NCBI RefSeq assembly: GCF_001693485.1
Contig: NZ_MAXC01000003.1
Location: 1-64,000 of the forward strand
DNA from: Bradyrhizobium sp. LMTR 3
GTDB lineage: Bacteria > Pseudomonadota > Alphaproteobacteria > Rhizobiales > Xanthobacteraceae
DNA: 64,000 bases
Direction of reading: 5' to 3'
The number at the start of each line of letters is the position of its first letter. Positions within the stretch are counted from its first letter, which is position 1. Both the position numbers and the translations under genes were made by a program. The notes below the pieces were generated by a model. The model was not told the origin of the DNA, made no database searches, and was given only the letters and a program-made list of their open reading frames with translations. Positions 34,051 to 43,519 of this stretch are shown here, piece after piece.

Positions 34051-35559
34051 ATGGACACGCTCATCAACGTCGCGCATGGCTTCGGCGTCGCGCTTCAACC
34101 GGTCAACCTGATCTACTGCTTCATCGGCGTCTTCATCGGCACGCTGGTCGGCGTGCTTCCCGGCATCGGCCCGATCTCGGCGATGTCGCTGCTGCTGCCG
34201 ATTACGCTGTCGGGGACGCCGGAATCCGGCATCATCATGATGGCCGGCATCTATTACGGCTCGATGTATGGCGGCTCGACCACCTCGATCCTGGTCAACA
34301 TTCCCGGCGAGGCCGCTTCCGTCGTCACCTGTATCGACGGTCACCAGATGGCGAAGCAAGGCCGCGCCGGCCCGGCGCTCGGCATCTCCGCGTTCGGCTC
34401 GTTCATCGCCGGCACCTTCGCGCTGGTCGCGCTGATGCTGGTGGCACCCAAGCTCGCGAGCGTCGCGATCGCCTTCGGGCCCGCCGAGTACTTCAGCCTA
34501 ATGGTGCTCGGCCTCGTCGTGCTGACCTTCCTGACGCAGGGCTCGATGCCGAAGGCATTGCTTATGGCCTGCATCGGCGTCGTGCTCGGTGTGATCGGTC
34601 TCGACAGCATCACCGCGCAGCCGCGCCTGACCTTCGGCCGGATCGAGCTAATCGACGGCATTGGCCTCGTCCCGGTTGTCATGGGCCTGTTCGGCGTCGC
34701 GGAGGTGCTGCTCAACACTGAACAAATCATCAAACGCGACATCATCAACACGAAGATCACGCACCTGCTGCCGAGCAAAGCAGACTGGAAGGCCAGCGCG
34801 GGCCCGATGTCGCGCGGAACGATCATGGGATTCCTTCTCGGCATCCTGCCGGGCGGCGGCGCGGTGATCTCTTCCTTTGCGTCCTATGCTCTGGAAAAGC
34901 GGCTGTCCAAGACACCGGAGCGCTTTGGCAACGGCGCGATCGAGGGCGTGGCGGGGCCCGAAGCCGCCAACAACGCCGCCGCCGGCGGCGCCTTCATTCC
35001 GCTGATGACGCTCGGCATTCCGCCGAATGTGGTGATGGCGCTGTTGCTCGGCGCATTCGTCATTCACGGCCTGCAGCCTGGGCCCTTGATGATCACGCAG
35101 AACCCCGGCCTGTTCTGGGGCATCGTCGCCAGCATGTATATCGGCAATCTGATGCTGCTGGTACTGAACCTGCCGATGATCGGCATGTGGGTACAGCTCC
35201 TCAAGCTGCCCTACAACATCCTGTTCCCCCTGATCATCCTGTTCACCATCATCGGCGTCTATTGCTCAAGCAACAACGTGTTCGACGTCTATGTGATGAT
35301 CGCGTTCGGCATCATCGGCTACTTCATGCGCAAGCTCGGCTACGAGCCGGCGCCATTGGTGCTGGCCTTCGTGCTGGGACCGATGCTGGAGAACAATTTG
35401 CGCAAGTCGCTGATCCTCTCCCAGGGCAATCTGATGACCTTTATCGAACGGCCGATCTCGGCCGCCTGCCTTCTGCTCGCAGTCGTGCTGCTGGTCGCAC
35501 CATTGCTGCCGTCGCTTCGCCAGAAACGCGAGCTGGTCGCGCTGGATGAAGAGGCGTGA
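34051..35559 (+). CDS. tctA: TctA-family large membrane subunit
   Basis: A 502-residue protein with about 11-12 membrane segments and the TctA signature [21 protein letters not shown], then [38 protein letters not shown] and the mirrored second half [24 protein letters not shown]. It forms the cation-coupled channel for the TctC ligand (citrate or another carboxylate). It is the last gene of the tctCBA operon and convergent with an M20 peptidase. Confidence 0.94.
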   Translation: MDTLINVAHGFGVALQPVNLIYCFIGVFIGTLVGVLPGIGPISAMSLLLPITLSGTPESGIIMMAGIYYGSMYGGSTTSILVNIPGEAASVVTCIDGHQMAKQGRAGPALGISAFGSFIAGTFALVALMLVAPKLASVAIAFGPAEYFSLMVLGLVVLTFLTQGSMPKALLMACIGVVLGVIGLDSITAQPRLTFGRIELIDGIGLVPVVMGLFGVAEVLLNTEQIIKRDIINTKITHLLPSKADWKASAGPMSRGTIMGFLLGILPGGGAVISSFASYALEKRLSKTPERFGNGAIEGVAGPEAANNAAAGGAFIPLMTLGIPPNVVMALLLGAFVIHGLQPGPLMITQNPGLFWGIVASMYIGNLMLLVLNLPMIGMWVQLLKLPYNILFPLIILFTIIGVYCSSNNVFDVYVMIAFGIIGYFMRKLGYEPAPLVLAFVLGPMLENNLRKSLILSQGNLMTFIERPISAACLLLAVVLLVAPLLPSLRQKRELVALDEEA

Positions 35560-35611
35560 GGCACGGCGCTGCCAATGACTTCTCAGCTCGTCATGCGCGG
35601 TCATGACAGAG

Positions 35612-36994
35612 TCACGCCTTCGCCTTCTCACCGAGGTCCCAGAATATCCCTGCCATGATCGCCAGCGCCTCTTCCGTCACCGGCAGCAGAATGTGCTCGT
35701 CCGGCGCGTGCTGCGAACAGCCAGGGTAGGAATGCGGCACCCAGATCGTCGGCAGGCCAAGCCCCTCGGCGAACACGTCATTCGGCAGCGAGCCGCCAAA
35801 GTTCGGCAGGATCGCCGGCGACTTGCCGGTGGTCTCCCCGATCGACTTCGCAGTCCAATTCACCCAGGGGCTGTCGACATCGGTGCGTGAAGCCGCGAAA
35901 CGTTGCGTGCCGCTGACTTCCACCATCGGAAAGCCGTTGGCGTGCAAATGCGCGCGCACGGCGTCGATCACCTCTTCATATTTAGTGCCGACGACGAAGC
36001 GGAGCTGCAGCACGGCATTGGCGCGTCCGGGAATGGCGTTGGCCGGCTTCTCGATACTGCCCGACGACATCGCTAGCACCTCCAGCGTATTCCAGGCAAA
36101 CAGCCGCTCTGCCGGCGATAGCCCCTCCTCGCCCCAGTCGGGCGCCAACGCCGGCTCGTCCGCGGTCGGCTCGATCTTCACATCCGCAAGCGCCGCGCGG
36201 ACGGCATTCGATATCCGCGGCGGCTTGAGCGCGTCGAGCTTCATCCGTCCCTTGCCGTCGACAAGGCTCGCGATGGCGTTGCAAAGGATCGTCGCCGGAT
36301 TGGCGAGCACACCGCCCCAATTGCCCGAGTGATGGCCGCCTTCGCGCAAGTTAACATCGAGGTGGATGCGGTTGCCGCCGCGGCAGCCGAGGAAGATCGT
36401 CGGTCGATCGGCCGAGAGCCGCGGCCCGTCGGACGCCAGGAACAGATCGGCCTTCAGCGCCTCGCGATGGGTTTCGCACACCTGCCGCAGATCGGGCGAA
36501 CCGATCTCCTCGCCGGTCTCGATGATGAATTTGGCATTGAAGCCAAGCTTGCCGCCGCGGCTTTCACGCACGGCGCGCAACGCCGCGAGGTTGATGCTGT
36601 GCTGGCCCTTGTTGTCGGCGGTGCCGCGGCCATAGACGCGCTCGCCCTTGGTCGTGACTTGCCACGGATCGAGATTGTCGCGCCATTCGCCTTCCATGCC
36701 GTCGACGACGTCGCCATGGCCATAGGTGAGCACGGTCGGCAGCGAGGCATCCTCACGATAATCCGCCAGCAGGTACGGACCTCTGCCGGTCGGCGATTCG
36801 ATGATGCGGGTGGCGAAGTCGAGCGCCGCAAAGGCCGGCTGGAGGTCGTCGACGAGATAGGCGCGCAGCGCCTCGCCGCTGCCGGGGTTCTGGCTTTCGG
36901 TCCGATATCCAACCCTGCGGCCGAGCTCGGCGAGAAACGCGCCGGAATGAAGTTGCTCACGCACCCGCGCAATCGCATCGGCTCTGTCAGCCAT
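35612..36994 (-). CDS. M20-family metallopeptidase/deacylase
   Basis: A 460-residue di-zinc hydrolase of the ArgE/DapE/CPG2 group. Metal ligands appear as LTYGHGDVVDG (His about 93), YGRGTADNKGQ (bridging Asp), IETGEEIGSPD (base Glu and ligand Glu) and the C-terminal PHSYPGCSQHAPDEH. The dimerisation domain is present (GGHHSGNWGGVLANPATIL). It cleaves dipeptides or N-acyl amino acids. It lies next to tctCBA and opposite a monooxygenase gene, so its product could feed either, but this is not shown. Confidence 0.9.
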   Translation of the reverse strand: MADRADAIARVREQLHSGAFLAELGRRVGYRTESQNPGSGEALRAYLVDDLQPAFAALDFATRIIESPTGRGPYLLADYREDASLPTVLTYGHGDVVDGMEGEWRDNLDPWQVTTKGERVYGRGTADNKGQHSINLAALRAVRESRGGKLGFNAKFIIETGEEIGSPDLRQVCETHREALKADLFLASDGPRLSADRPTIFLGCRGGNRIHLDVNLREGGHHSGNWGGVLANPATILCNAIASLVDGKGRMKLDALKPPRISNAVRAALADVKIEPTADEPALAPDWGEEGLSPAERLFAWNTLEVLAMSSGSIEKPANAIPGRANAVLQLRFVVGTKYEEVIDAVRAHLHANGFPMVEVSGTQRFAASRTDVDSPWVNWTAKSIGETTGKSPAILPNFGGSLPNDVFAEGLGLPTIWVPHSYPGCSQHAPDEHILLPVTEEALAIMAGIFWDLGEKAKA

Positions 36995-37179
36995 ATTTCT
37001 TTCCTTTGTTCGCTAACGTGTTGGGACCGCAACCTATCGGGATAAGCCGCCCGCTGGAAGTGGCAGGGCCCGTCGAATGGCCCTTGCTAAACGCAGCGAG
37101 GATGCAACAATTTCAGGCAACAGCCCGGCGTCTAACCGGGCAAATGCGCAAGGGAACTGCGCGCTGCGAGGTTCGCGTC

Positions 37180-38562
37180 ATGACAAAACAAATCCGGCTC
37201 AACGCCTTCGCCATGAACTGCGTGGCGCATCAATCGCCGGGGCTCTGGACCCATCCGCGCGACCGCACGCTGGACTACAACCGACTGCCCTACTGGCTCG
37301 ATCTGGCGAGGACGCTGGAGCGCGGCCGGTTCGACGGACTTTTCCTCGCCGACGTGCTCGGCGTCTACGACGTCTTCGGCAACAGCCCGGACGCGGCGCT
37401 GCATAATGCCGCGCAGACGCCGGCCAACGAGCCGCTGATGCTGATCCCGGCGATGGCGGCGGTGACGCAGAATCTCGGCTTCGGCGTCACCAGCAATCTC
37501 TCATTCGAGCCGCCCTACCCGTTTGCGCGGCGAATGTCGACGCTCGATCATCTCACGGAGGGCCGCGTCGGCTGGAACGTGGTGACCGGCTATCTCGACA
37601 GCGCCGCCCGTGGCGCCGGCAAGGACAAGCAGACCGCGCATGACGACCGCTACGACATCGCTGACGAATATATGGAGCTGGTCTACAAGCTTTGGGAGGG
37701 AAGCTGGGAAGACGACGCCGTGCTGCGCGACCGCGCGCGCGGGATTTTTGCCGATCCGTCAAAAGTGCATCGCATCCAGCACGAGGGCCGTAACTACCGG
37801 CTCAACGCCATCCATCTTAGCGAGCCGTCGCCGCAGCGAACGCCGGTACTGTACCAGGCCGGCACCTCCCCGCGCGGTCGAAAGTTCGCTGCCCAACATG
37901 CCGAATGCGTGTTCATGTCGGGCCCGTCGGCCAAGATCATCGGGCCGCGGGTTGCCGCGATCCGCGCGCTGGCGCAGGAGATCGGCCGCAATCCGGCTGA
38001 AATCCTGATGTTCTCCATGATGACGATCATTCTCGGCCGCACCGAGGCAGAGGCGAAAGCGAAATACGCCGACTATCGGGCGCACATCGCGACGGAGGGC
38101 GCGCTGGCCTTGATGTCGGGCTGGATGGGCGTCGATTTCTCGAGCTACGACCTCGACCAGGAAGTGCGCCACGTCCAGAACGACGCCGGCCGCACTGCGC
38201 TCGACAACGTCACGCGCGCCGATCCCGACCGGGTCTGGACCGTGCGCGAGGTCGTCGAGCATGTCGGCATCGGCGGCGCGGGGCCGGTCGTGGTCGGCAC
38301 GCCCGAGAAGGCTGCCGACGATATCGAGGCCTGGTTCGAGCAGACCGACGTCGATGGCCTCAACGTCGCGTTCGCCACTTCGCCCGGCGATTTCGAGGAC
38401 ATCGCCGACATGCTGGTGCCTGAATTGACAAAGCGAGGACGGTACAAGAGCGAGTACGCGAAGGGGACGCTGCGCGAGAAGCTGTTCGGCACAGGCCGCG
38501 CGCGGCTGACGGAGCAGCATCCGGCGGCGCGATTTCGCCCGCATGTGCAGGCGGCTGAGTAG
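37180..38562 (+). CDS. NtaA/DszA-family flavin-dependent monooxygenase
   Basis: A 460-residue LLM enzyme similar in plan to the one at 23131: LNAFAMNCVAHQSPGLWTHPRD, RFDGLFLADVLGVYDVFG, LGFGVTSNLSFEPPYPFARRMSTLDHLTEGRVGWNVVTGYLDSAARG, VLYQAGTSPRGRKFAAQHAE and DGLNVAFATSPGDFEDIADMLVPEL. It needs reduced FMN from an unlinked reductase. ATG 37180 yields the conserved start. It is divergent from the M20 peptidase across 185 bp. Confidence 0.9.
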   Translation: MTKQIRLNAFAMNCVAHQSPGLWTHPRDRTLDYNRLPYWLDLARTLERGRFDGLFLADVLGVYDVFGNSPDAALHNAAQTPANEPLMLIPAMAAVTQNLGFGVTSNLSFEPPYPFARRMSTLDHLTEGRVGWNVVTGYLDSAARGAGKDKQTAHDDRYDIADEYMELVYKLWEGSWEDDAVLRDRARGIFADPSKVHRIQHEGRNYRLNAIHLSEPSPQRTPVLYQAGTSPRGRKFAAQHAECVFMSGPSAKIIGPRVAAIRALAQEIGRNPAEILMFSMMTIILGRTEAEAKAKYADYRAHIATEGALALMSGWMGVDFSSYDLDQEVRHVQNDAGRTALDNVTRADPDRVWTVREVVEHVGIGGAGPVVVGTPEKAADDIEAWFEQTDVDGLNVAFATSPGDFEDIADMLVPELTKRGRYKSEYAKGTLREKLFGTGRARLTEQHPAARFRPHVQAAE

Positions 38563-38567
38563 CGCTC

Positions 38568-38669
38568 CGTCGTTCCGGGATGGTCCGAAGGACCAGACCC
38601 GGAACCTCGAGATTCTCAGGTGCGCAATTGCGCACCATAGTTCGATGCTTCGCATCGCCCCGGAATGAC
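38568..38669. repeat. Intergenic palindromic repeat, family A copy 2
   Basis: CCGTCGTTCCGGGATGGTCC to CCCCGGAATGAC, with the internal GGTGCGCAATTGCGCACC palindrome shared with 3478-3593 and 44085-44186. It fills the gap between two convergent genes. Confidence 0.85.
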
Positions 38670-38676
38670 AAGCCTC

Positions 38677-40341
38677 TCAATTCACCGCGTTACTCACCAT
38701 CACCTCGATCAGCTTCGCGCCGGGGCGGCTGAAGGCCGACGACAACACGGACTTCAATTGAGAAGGATCGGTCACCTTCGTCGCCTCCAGACCGAGCGAT
38801 TTCGCCACGCCCGCAAAATCCACCGGGGGATCCACAAAATCCATGCCGACGTAATGATCGTCACCGTGGAAGGCGAGCAGCCGCTGCTTGATGATGCGGT
38901 AGCCGCCATTGTTGACGATGACGAACGTCAGCGGCAGCTTGTGGTTTGCGGCCGTCCACAGCGACTGGATCGAGTACATCGAGCTGCCGTCGCCGGAATA
39001 ACAGACCACTGGCCGCTCCGGGTTAGCGAGGCTGACACCGACAGACGCCGGCAGTCCCCAGCCGATGCCGCCGGAGGCCAGCGCGTGATAGCCGTAGCGA
39101 TCGCGGTGCGGACGCAGCGCGATCATCTGCCGCGACGACGTCAACCCCTCGTCGACCAGGATCGCGTTGTCGGGCATCGCATCGATCACCTGCAGCGCCA
39201 GCCAGTCCGGATCGATCGGCGAAGTCTCGGCATGTTTCGAAATCTGTTCGATCAGCGGCTTGCGCCTCGCGGTCCAGTTCTTCGAAATGAGTGCGTCCAA
39301 TCCCTGGCTCGCGCGCGCCTGGAGCGTGCTGCCGCCGGCGATCTTTAGAGCCGGGACCAGGGCGCGCAAGGTTTCCCGCACATCGGCCTTGAGCGCGATG
39401 TCGGCGCCGTAATTCCTGGCGAGGTCTTGATCGACCAGGCCGATCTGCACGATCGACACCCCGTCCGGCAACGGATCGACTTCGCTGTAGACCGACATCC
39501 GCAAGGGATCGCCGCCGAGCGCGATGATGAGATCGTACGGCGACAGCGCGTCACGGGCGATCTTCTGGATGCGCGCCAGCGCACCCATGAAGCACGGGCT
39601 TTCCGACAGGAAATGGGCGCCATAGGGCGTCGGCGACTGGTAGGCTGGGCAACCCAGCGTTTCCGCGAGTTGAGCGGCCTCCTGCAACGCATCGCTTTTC
39701 ACGATCTCGTCGCCGACAATGATCACCGGCCGCTCTGCCTTGAGAATCCGCGCGGTCAGCGCCTGCAACGATTCTTCCGACGGCTTGACGCGCGTATCGA
39801 CGCGGGTCGAGCGGCCGAGTTCGATGCCGGCCTCGGCATTGAGGATGTCGCCCGGCAGCGAGATGAACACCGGCCCCGTCGGTGGCGTGGTCGCGATCTT
39901 GGCGGCGCGGCGCACGATCCGCGGCAGGTCCTCCAGCCGCGTCACCTCCACCGCCCATTTCACCAGGGGCGCAGCCATCTGCACCAGCGGACCATAAAGC
40001 ACCGGCTCCGTCAGGCCGTGTCCCTGCTCCTGCTGGCCGGCCGTCAGGATCAGCGGCGTGCCCGTGAAGCTGGCGTTGTAGAGCGAGCCCATCGCGTTGC
40101 CCAGACCGGGCGCGACATGGACGTTGCAGGCGACGAGCTTGCCGGAGGCGCGGCTGAAGCCGTCGGCCATCGCGACGACCAGGCTTTCCTGCATCGCCAT
40201 CACATAGGTGAGGTCGGGATGGTCCTTCAGCGCGTGCATGATCGGCAGTTCGGTGGTGCCGGGATTGCCGAACAGATGCGTAACGCCCTCGTCCTTCAGC
40301 AGCGCCAGGAATGCCGAACGGCCGGTGATCTTGTTCTTCAT
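38677..40341 (-). CDS. Thiamine-diphosphate enzyme, acetolactate synthase/benzoylformate decarboxylase-like
   Basis: A 554-residue three-domain ThDP enzyme: GVTHLFGNPGTTELPIMHAL, the catalytic Glu in MAMQESLVVAMADGFSRASGK, VHVAPGLGNAMGSLYNA, then a central domain and the C-terminal ThDP/Mg motif GDGSSMYSIQSLWTAANHKLPLTFVIVNNGGY. The PGTTELP start and the His-poor N-domain are closer to the MdlC/acetolactate-synthase-like decarboxylase group than to IlvB. No small regulatory subunit lies nearby, so branched-chain biosynthesis is unlikely. ATG 40341 has AGGAAAAA upstream. Confidence 0.88.
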   Translation of the reverse strand: MKNKITGRSAFLALLKDEGVTHLFGNPGTTELPIMHALKDHPDLTYVMAMQESLVVAMADGFSRASGKLVACNVHVAPGLGNAMGSLYNASFTGTPLILTAGQQEQGHGLTEPVLYGPLVQMAAPLVKWAVEVTRLEDLPRIVRRAAKIATTPPTGPVFISLPGDILNAEAGIELGRSTRVDTRVKPSEESLQALTARILKAERPVIIVGDEIVKSDALQEAAQLAETLGCPAYQSPTPYGAHFLSESPCFMGALARIQKIARDALSPYDLIIALGGDPLRMSVYSEVDPLPDGVSIVQIGLVDQDLARNYGADIALKADVRETLRALVPALKIAGGSTLQARASQGLDALISKNWTARRKPLIEQISKHAETSPIDPDWLALQVIDAMPDNAILVDEGLTSSRQMIALRPHRDRYGYHALASGGIGWGLPASVGVSLANPERPVVCYSGDGSSMYSIQSLWTAANHKLPLTFVIVNNGGYRIIKQRLLAFHGDDHYVGMDFVDPPVDFAGVAKSLGLEATKVTDPSQLKSVLSSAFSRPGAKLIEVMVSNAVN

Positions 40342-40708
40342 TTTTCCTCCCGCCCGCCGCTTCGATGACGTGCGGGGCGGAAGCAGATGACCAAACTTGG
40401 CGCATGTAAGCAATGGATCGCAGTCATGGCTGCTCTGCGCAGGCATTTTCCGTGTCCCCGGCGCCGTGCAGCGCGGCAGCGGTACACCGCGGGACCCGAA
40501 CAAAAAAACGCGAAAACAACCCCATGCAAAGTAGAATGGGATCCGGCTCGCAGCACTCAGGCAGCTTGCGTCCGAGGCACGAGATGGTCCGTCGTCACGG
40601 CCTCATCCCGCTCTAGCCGTGTACTCATTAAGCGACTGACTGATGTCCGCTCAACCCTCAACAGCGGCGGAGTAGGCGACGGCCGGGATCAATCGCCCCG
40701 GACCGCTG
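40342..40708. other. Intergenic region, no gene seen
   Basis: These 367 bp between two minus-strand genes contain part of a CCGTGTCCCCGGCGCCGTGCAGCG motif (about 40450) similar to the outer arm of the repeat at 33405-33543, and an A-rich stretch at 40501-40518. The terminator for the cNMP gene and the promoter for the ThDP gene must lie here. No convincing ORF. Confidence 0.35.
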
Positions 40709-41488
40709 TCAGTTGGCAAGAGGCGTCTGCGGCGCGATCTTGTTCTGCGCGATGATGGCTTCGGCCCGCGCGAGATTTTCCAGCAGGCGCTGGCTGGTCA
40801 AGACGAGGAAGTAATAGCCGAACTGCGGGTTTTGGAAGTAGATCTCGAGCAGCTTTTCATAGCTGATAGTCAGGACGCGGCCATCCTCGATACATTCGAT
40901 CGTCGCGGTCCGGCGGTTGTCGGGCGTGAGGAAACCAAGCTCGCCCATCAAACGCCCCGCCGGAAGTTCGACGTTGATTTCGATGACCCGGAATTTGCCG
41001 GTAACGGTCAGCAGCATTTCGTTGGCTGCGTCACCCTTCTTCATCAAGATATCGCCCTTGCGATACTTGCGGTCGGTCATGAACGGCTTGAGCCACTCCA
41101 TCGACATGTCGCCCTGTGTTGCGGTGCGCGCCTTCTTCACGAGAGCGAGCATCTGACGGAGACGGTAGGCATTGATGGGAATCATCAGGAGATAAAGAAG
41201 AAAGATCGTGACGGCTCCGGTGAGCGCACCGAAGATGGCGAAGAATGCGCAACCGATCATGTTCGCGACCCGCAGCGGCACCATCGTGTGCGTCAGCAAT
41301 GTGGCGACAAAGAAGATCGCGCCGACCAGGGCGAACATATTGGCAAGCGTGATGTTGTGCAGAAAGATTTCCAGCAGGCGGTTGAAGATGGCGTCCCAGG
41401 TCACGTTGTTCGGATCGAGACCCATTTGGACCAGTATCTTCGCGAACCTGAGATTGTCGGTTGCTGCATCGAGAATGCGGTCCAGCAT
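40709..41488 (-). CDS. Membrane-anchored cyclic-nucleotide-binding protein
   Basis: A 259-residue protein. The N-terminal half has a helix MLDRILDAATDNLRFAKIL followed by two or three hydrophobic segments (ITLANMFALVGAIFFVATLLTH, ANMIGCAFFAIFGALTGAVTIFLLYLLMIPI). The C-terminal half is a CAP-like barrel: YRKGDILMKKGDAANEMLLTVTGKFRV, then the phosphate cassette LPAGRLMGELGFLTPDNRRTATI. GELGF with RRTA is close to the cNMP cassette, so nucleotide binding is likely. There is no DNA-binding or channel domain. ATG 41488 has better spacing from AAGGAG than ATG 41497. Confidence 0.85.
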   Translation of the reverse strand: MLDRILDAATDNLRFAKILVQMGLDPNNVTWDAIFNRLLEIFLHNITLANMFALVGAIFFVATLLTHTMVPLRVANMIGCAFFAIFGALTGAVTIFLLYLLMIPINAYRLRQMLALVKKARTATQGDMSMEWLKPFMTDRKYRKGDILMKKGDAANEMLLTVTGKFRVIEINVELPAGRLMGELGFLTPDNRRTATIECIEDGRVLTISYEKLLEIYFQNPQFGYYFLVLTSQRLLENLARAEAIIAQNKIAPQTPLAN

Positions 41489-41767
41489 GATGGACATATC
41501 TCCTTTGGAGCCGGTGAGGCCAGTTTACCAGAAGTGGCTTTATCGCAGCGCAGCAAACTTGGCCGCCCGACTTCCGAGGCGGGTCACGAGCGGCTGTCGA
41601 AGGATCGCTGATGCGAAGTCCGGACTGCCCTCAATACCAGACCAGCCGCAGGCGACGAAGTTGGTCGGCTTGGGGCCAACACCAGACGTAGCGGGAAACG
41701 AGAGCCAACTGACGCGGCCTTCCCCCTTAGATGGGATACCGCCATCTCAGAGCGCGTCGGACGACAG

Positions 41768-41968
41768 CTAACGCCACAAAGTTTGCGAGGGTGCTGAACC
41801 AAAGGAAAGTTGGGACGATGACGCGGCCCATAAATGGATCAGGTAAACGATCTGCGCAATTAGACCAGCAAGCAGCCCCACCGAAGTCCAGCCAAGAGGT
41901 GTCCGGGGCGCGTAATCAGAGGATTTGCCGATTGGAAGGTCCGCGATCCAGAGTGCCAAAGCTTCCAT
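41768..41968 (-). CDS. Possible small membrane protein (66 aa)
   Basis: An ORF starting MEALALWIADLPIGKSS with one hydrophobic helix (VGLLAGLIAQIVYLIHLWAA) and a short polar tail. The topology looks real, but there is no clear ribosome-binding site and the family is unknown. It lies 54 bp downstream of the next small ORF on the same strand. Confidence 0.3.
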   Translation of the reverse strand: MEALALWIADLPIGKSSDYAPRTPLGWTSVGLLAGLIAQIVYLIHLWAASSSQLSFGSAPSQTLWR

Positions 41969-42021
41969 TCTGAATACTCGCGTGTGGGACCGTTCCTGTG
42001 AGCCCCGAAGATATTTCACTC

Positions 42022-42183
42022 TTATGTGCAGCGCCAACCACGGTCAGACTTGTACCCGTTATATTTGGCGGTCATTCCCGGAGGACAATTCGGCTTTTGC
42101 CATTGGAGGACTACTACGCCACCGCCGACAAACACAACCGCCGCAAGTATCGCGAAGAGTACGATTTTGAGTTCTGCGTCCAA
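42022..42183 (-). CDS. Small single-span membrane protein with paired cysteines (53 aa)
   Basis: Starts with TTG at 42183, preceded by AAGGGAGCAAGGCAGAAA, a good ribosome-binding site. The product has a short charged N-terminus (DAELK), one strong helix (IVLFAILAAVVFVGGGVVVL) and a compact C-terminal segment KPNCPPGMTAKYNGYKSDRGWRC with two cysteines, probably periplasmic and disulfide-bonded. Function unknown. Confidence 0.5.
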   Translation of the reverse strand: MDAELKIVLFAILAAVVFVGGGVVVLQWQKPNCPPGMTAKYNGYKSDRGWRCT

Positions 42184-42235
42184 TTTCTGCCTTGCTCCCT
42201 TCTCAAGCCGCAAGCGAGCCGCTGCGTTGAGGAAG

Positions 42236-42340
42236 CTACTTAGGCGCGCCCTCAGGGAGCAACCCGAAAGTCTGGAGCAAGCCGTAGATGAACGCTGCTA
42301 GTATTATGAGCCCGATAATGCGATTGATTTTGAACGCCAA
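42236..42340 (-). CDS. Possible 34-residue single-span membrane peptide
   Basis: The frame from TTG 42340 reads AFKINRIIGLIILAAFIYGL then LQTFGLLPEGAPK and stops at 42236. It is a basic cap, one hydrophobic helix and a Pro/Gly end. AAAGGA lies immediately upstream, too close for an ideal start. It is listed because the amphipathic layout is far from random and it sits 52 bp before another small membrane ORF. Confidence 0.35.
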   Translation of the reverse strand: MAFKINRIIGLIILAAFIYGLLQTFGLLPEGAPK

Positions 42341-42643
42341 GTCCTTTGCCCCTCAGTATCGAGAATTACCGCCGATAGCGTCCGGCTACAACTAAACGTT
42401 GCTCCGGAGATTTATCGACGACAAAACGCAAACAATTTTAGTTATGGCTGGGGAGTTTGCTTGCATGGCTACTAGAAAACGGCGGCTAAGGGTCAAAATG
42501 CGATATCGATCTGACTTGCAGACACTTCTGCTTTGCTCCCGACGGCGGACATCTGCCGATTAGCTCGGCATGTCGGTTGAGGGCCACAAGCGGAAGAAGT
42601 TTCGCTGGTAGCAGCGCATGGGATAGGCCATCATCGGCTCTGC
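42341..42643. other. Less GC-rich intergenic stretch, no supported gene
   Basis: These 303 bp include an AT-rich segment (42411-42460). Only a short arginine-rich frame (from ATG near 42444) is open, and it has no ribosome-binding site or recognisable family. It contains CTTCTGCTTTGCTCCCGACG, a sequence type I recall as common in Bradyrhizobium intergenic DNA. Confidence 0.35.
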
Positions 42644-43363
42644 ATGACCCGGCTCATTTGTAACATCTGGTCCAGAATTGTGATCGTCGAAGGGATCATG
42701 GGGTCTGGCAAGTCGACGACCGTGTTGCGAATAGCTGATCGATTGAAGACATCCGGTGTCTCCGTCCTCGGCATTACCGAGGGCATTAGCCCACATCCGA
42801 TCCGTTTCGATTGGGACCTGCCATGGGCGGACATGCCGGCAGCGCAACTGGCGAAGTCAGCCGCTGCCCGTTGGGGTGCCTACGCCACTTCTGCCTCGAT
42901 GTCAGAGAGCATCACGGTTGTCGATGGACAACTTTTCCATGGGAATCTAACGGCACTGTTCCTGCTTGATGCCGACATAGCCCTGATTCGCGGCTATGTT
43001 CATGATGTGGTAGCTGCCATCAAGCCGCTACGCCCCTTGCTGATCTACTTCCACCAAGATGACGTTGACCGAGCTATTAGAACGATTGCTACTGAGCGGG
43101 GCGATGCATGGGTGACATATCAGGTCAATTGGAAACTGGCATCGCCGTATGCCGTTAGGCATGGCTTGGCTGGTCTTGAAGGGCTCATCGAGCTCTATCG
43201 CGATTATCGTCAGCTCACTGACCGGCTCTACACGGATCTGGATATCCCGAAGATCAGCATCGAGAACTCAGGAAGGGAATGGGCGAAGTATGAAGAGACC
43301 ATCGATTCCATCTTGATGAACCCAAATGGGACTGCCGAGGTTGCGAATTTATTGCCCCCATGA
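42644..43363 (+). CDS. P-loop NTPase, nucleoside/nucleotide-kinase-like
   Basis: A protein of up to 239 residues. Walker A is VEGIMGSGKSTTV at about residues 15-27. A later LLDADIAL and the tail NPNGTAEVANLL are consistent with a small-molecule kinase or a thymidylate-kinase-like fold, but no LID or substrate motif is certain. GTG at 42680 would give MIVEGIMGSGKST, a common start for such proteins, and is an alternative to ATG 42644. Base composition is less GC-rich than its neighbours, suggesting transfer. No partner gene is adjacent. Confidence 0.7.
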   Translation: MTRLICNIWSRIVIVEGIMGSGKSTTVLRIADRLKTSGVSVLGITEGISPHPIRFDWDLPWADMPAAQLAKSAAARWGAYATSASMSESITVVDGQLFHGNLTALFLLDADIALIRGYVHDVVAAIKPLRPLLIYFHQDDVDRAIRTIATERGDAWVTYQVNWKLASPYAVRHGLAGLEGLIELYRDYRQLTDRLYTDLDIPKISIENSGREWAKYEETIDSILMNPNGTAEVANLLPP

Positions 43364-43519
43364 GCAAGATAAGGTTTGCAGCCAGAGATCAGGAGTCGAT
43401 CAAGAGGGCAGCGGTCGTCTGGTGGGTAGGATCACAGGCCACAACATGTTTGCCCGTGCAAGAGATCAGCGATTGATGCGATCCGAAATTGAAGTCCAGG
43501 CGAATGCCCGGTCCACGCC

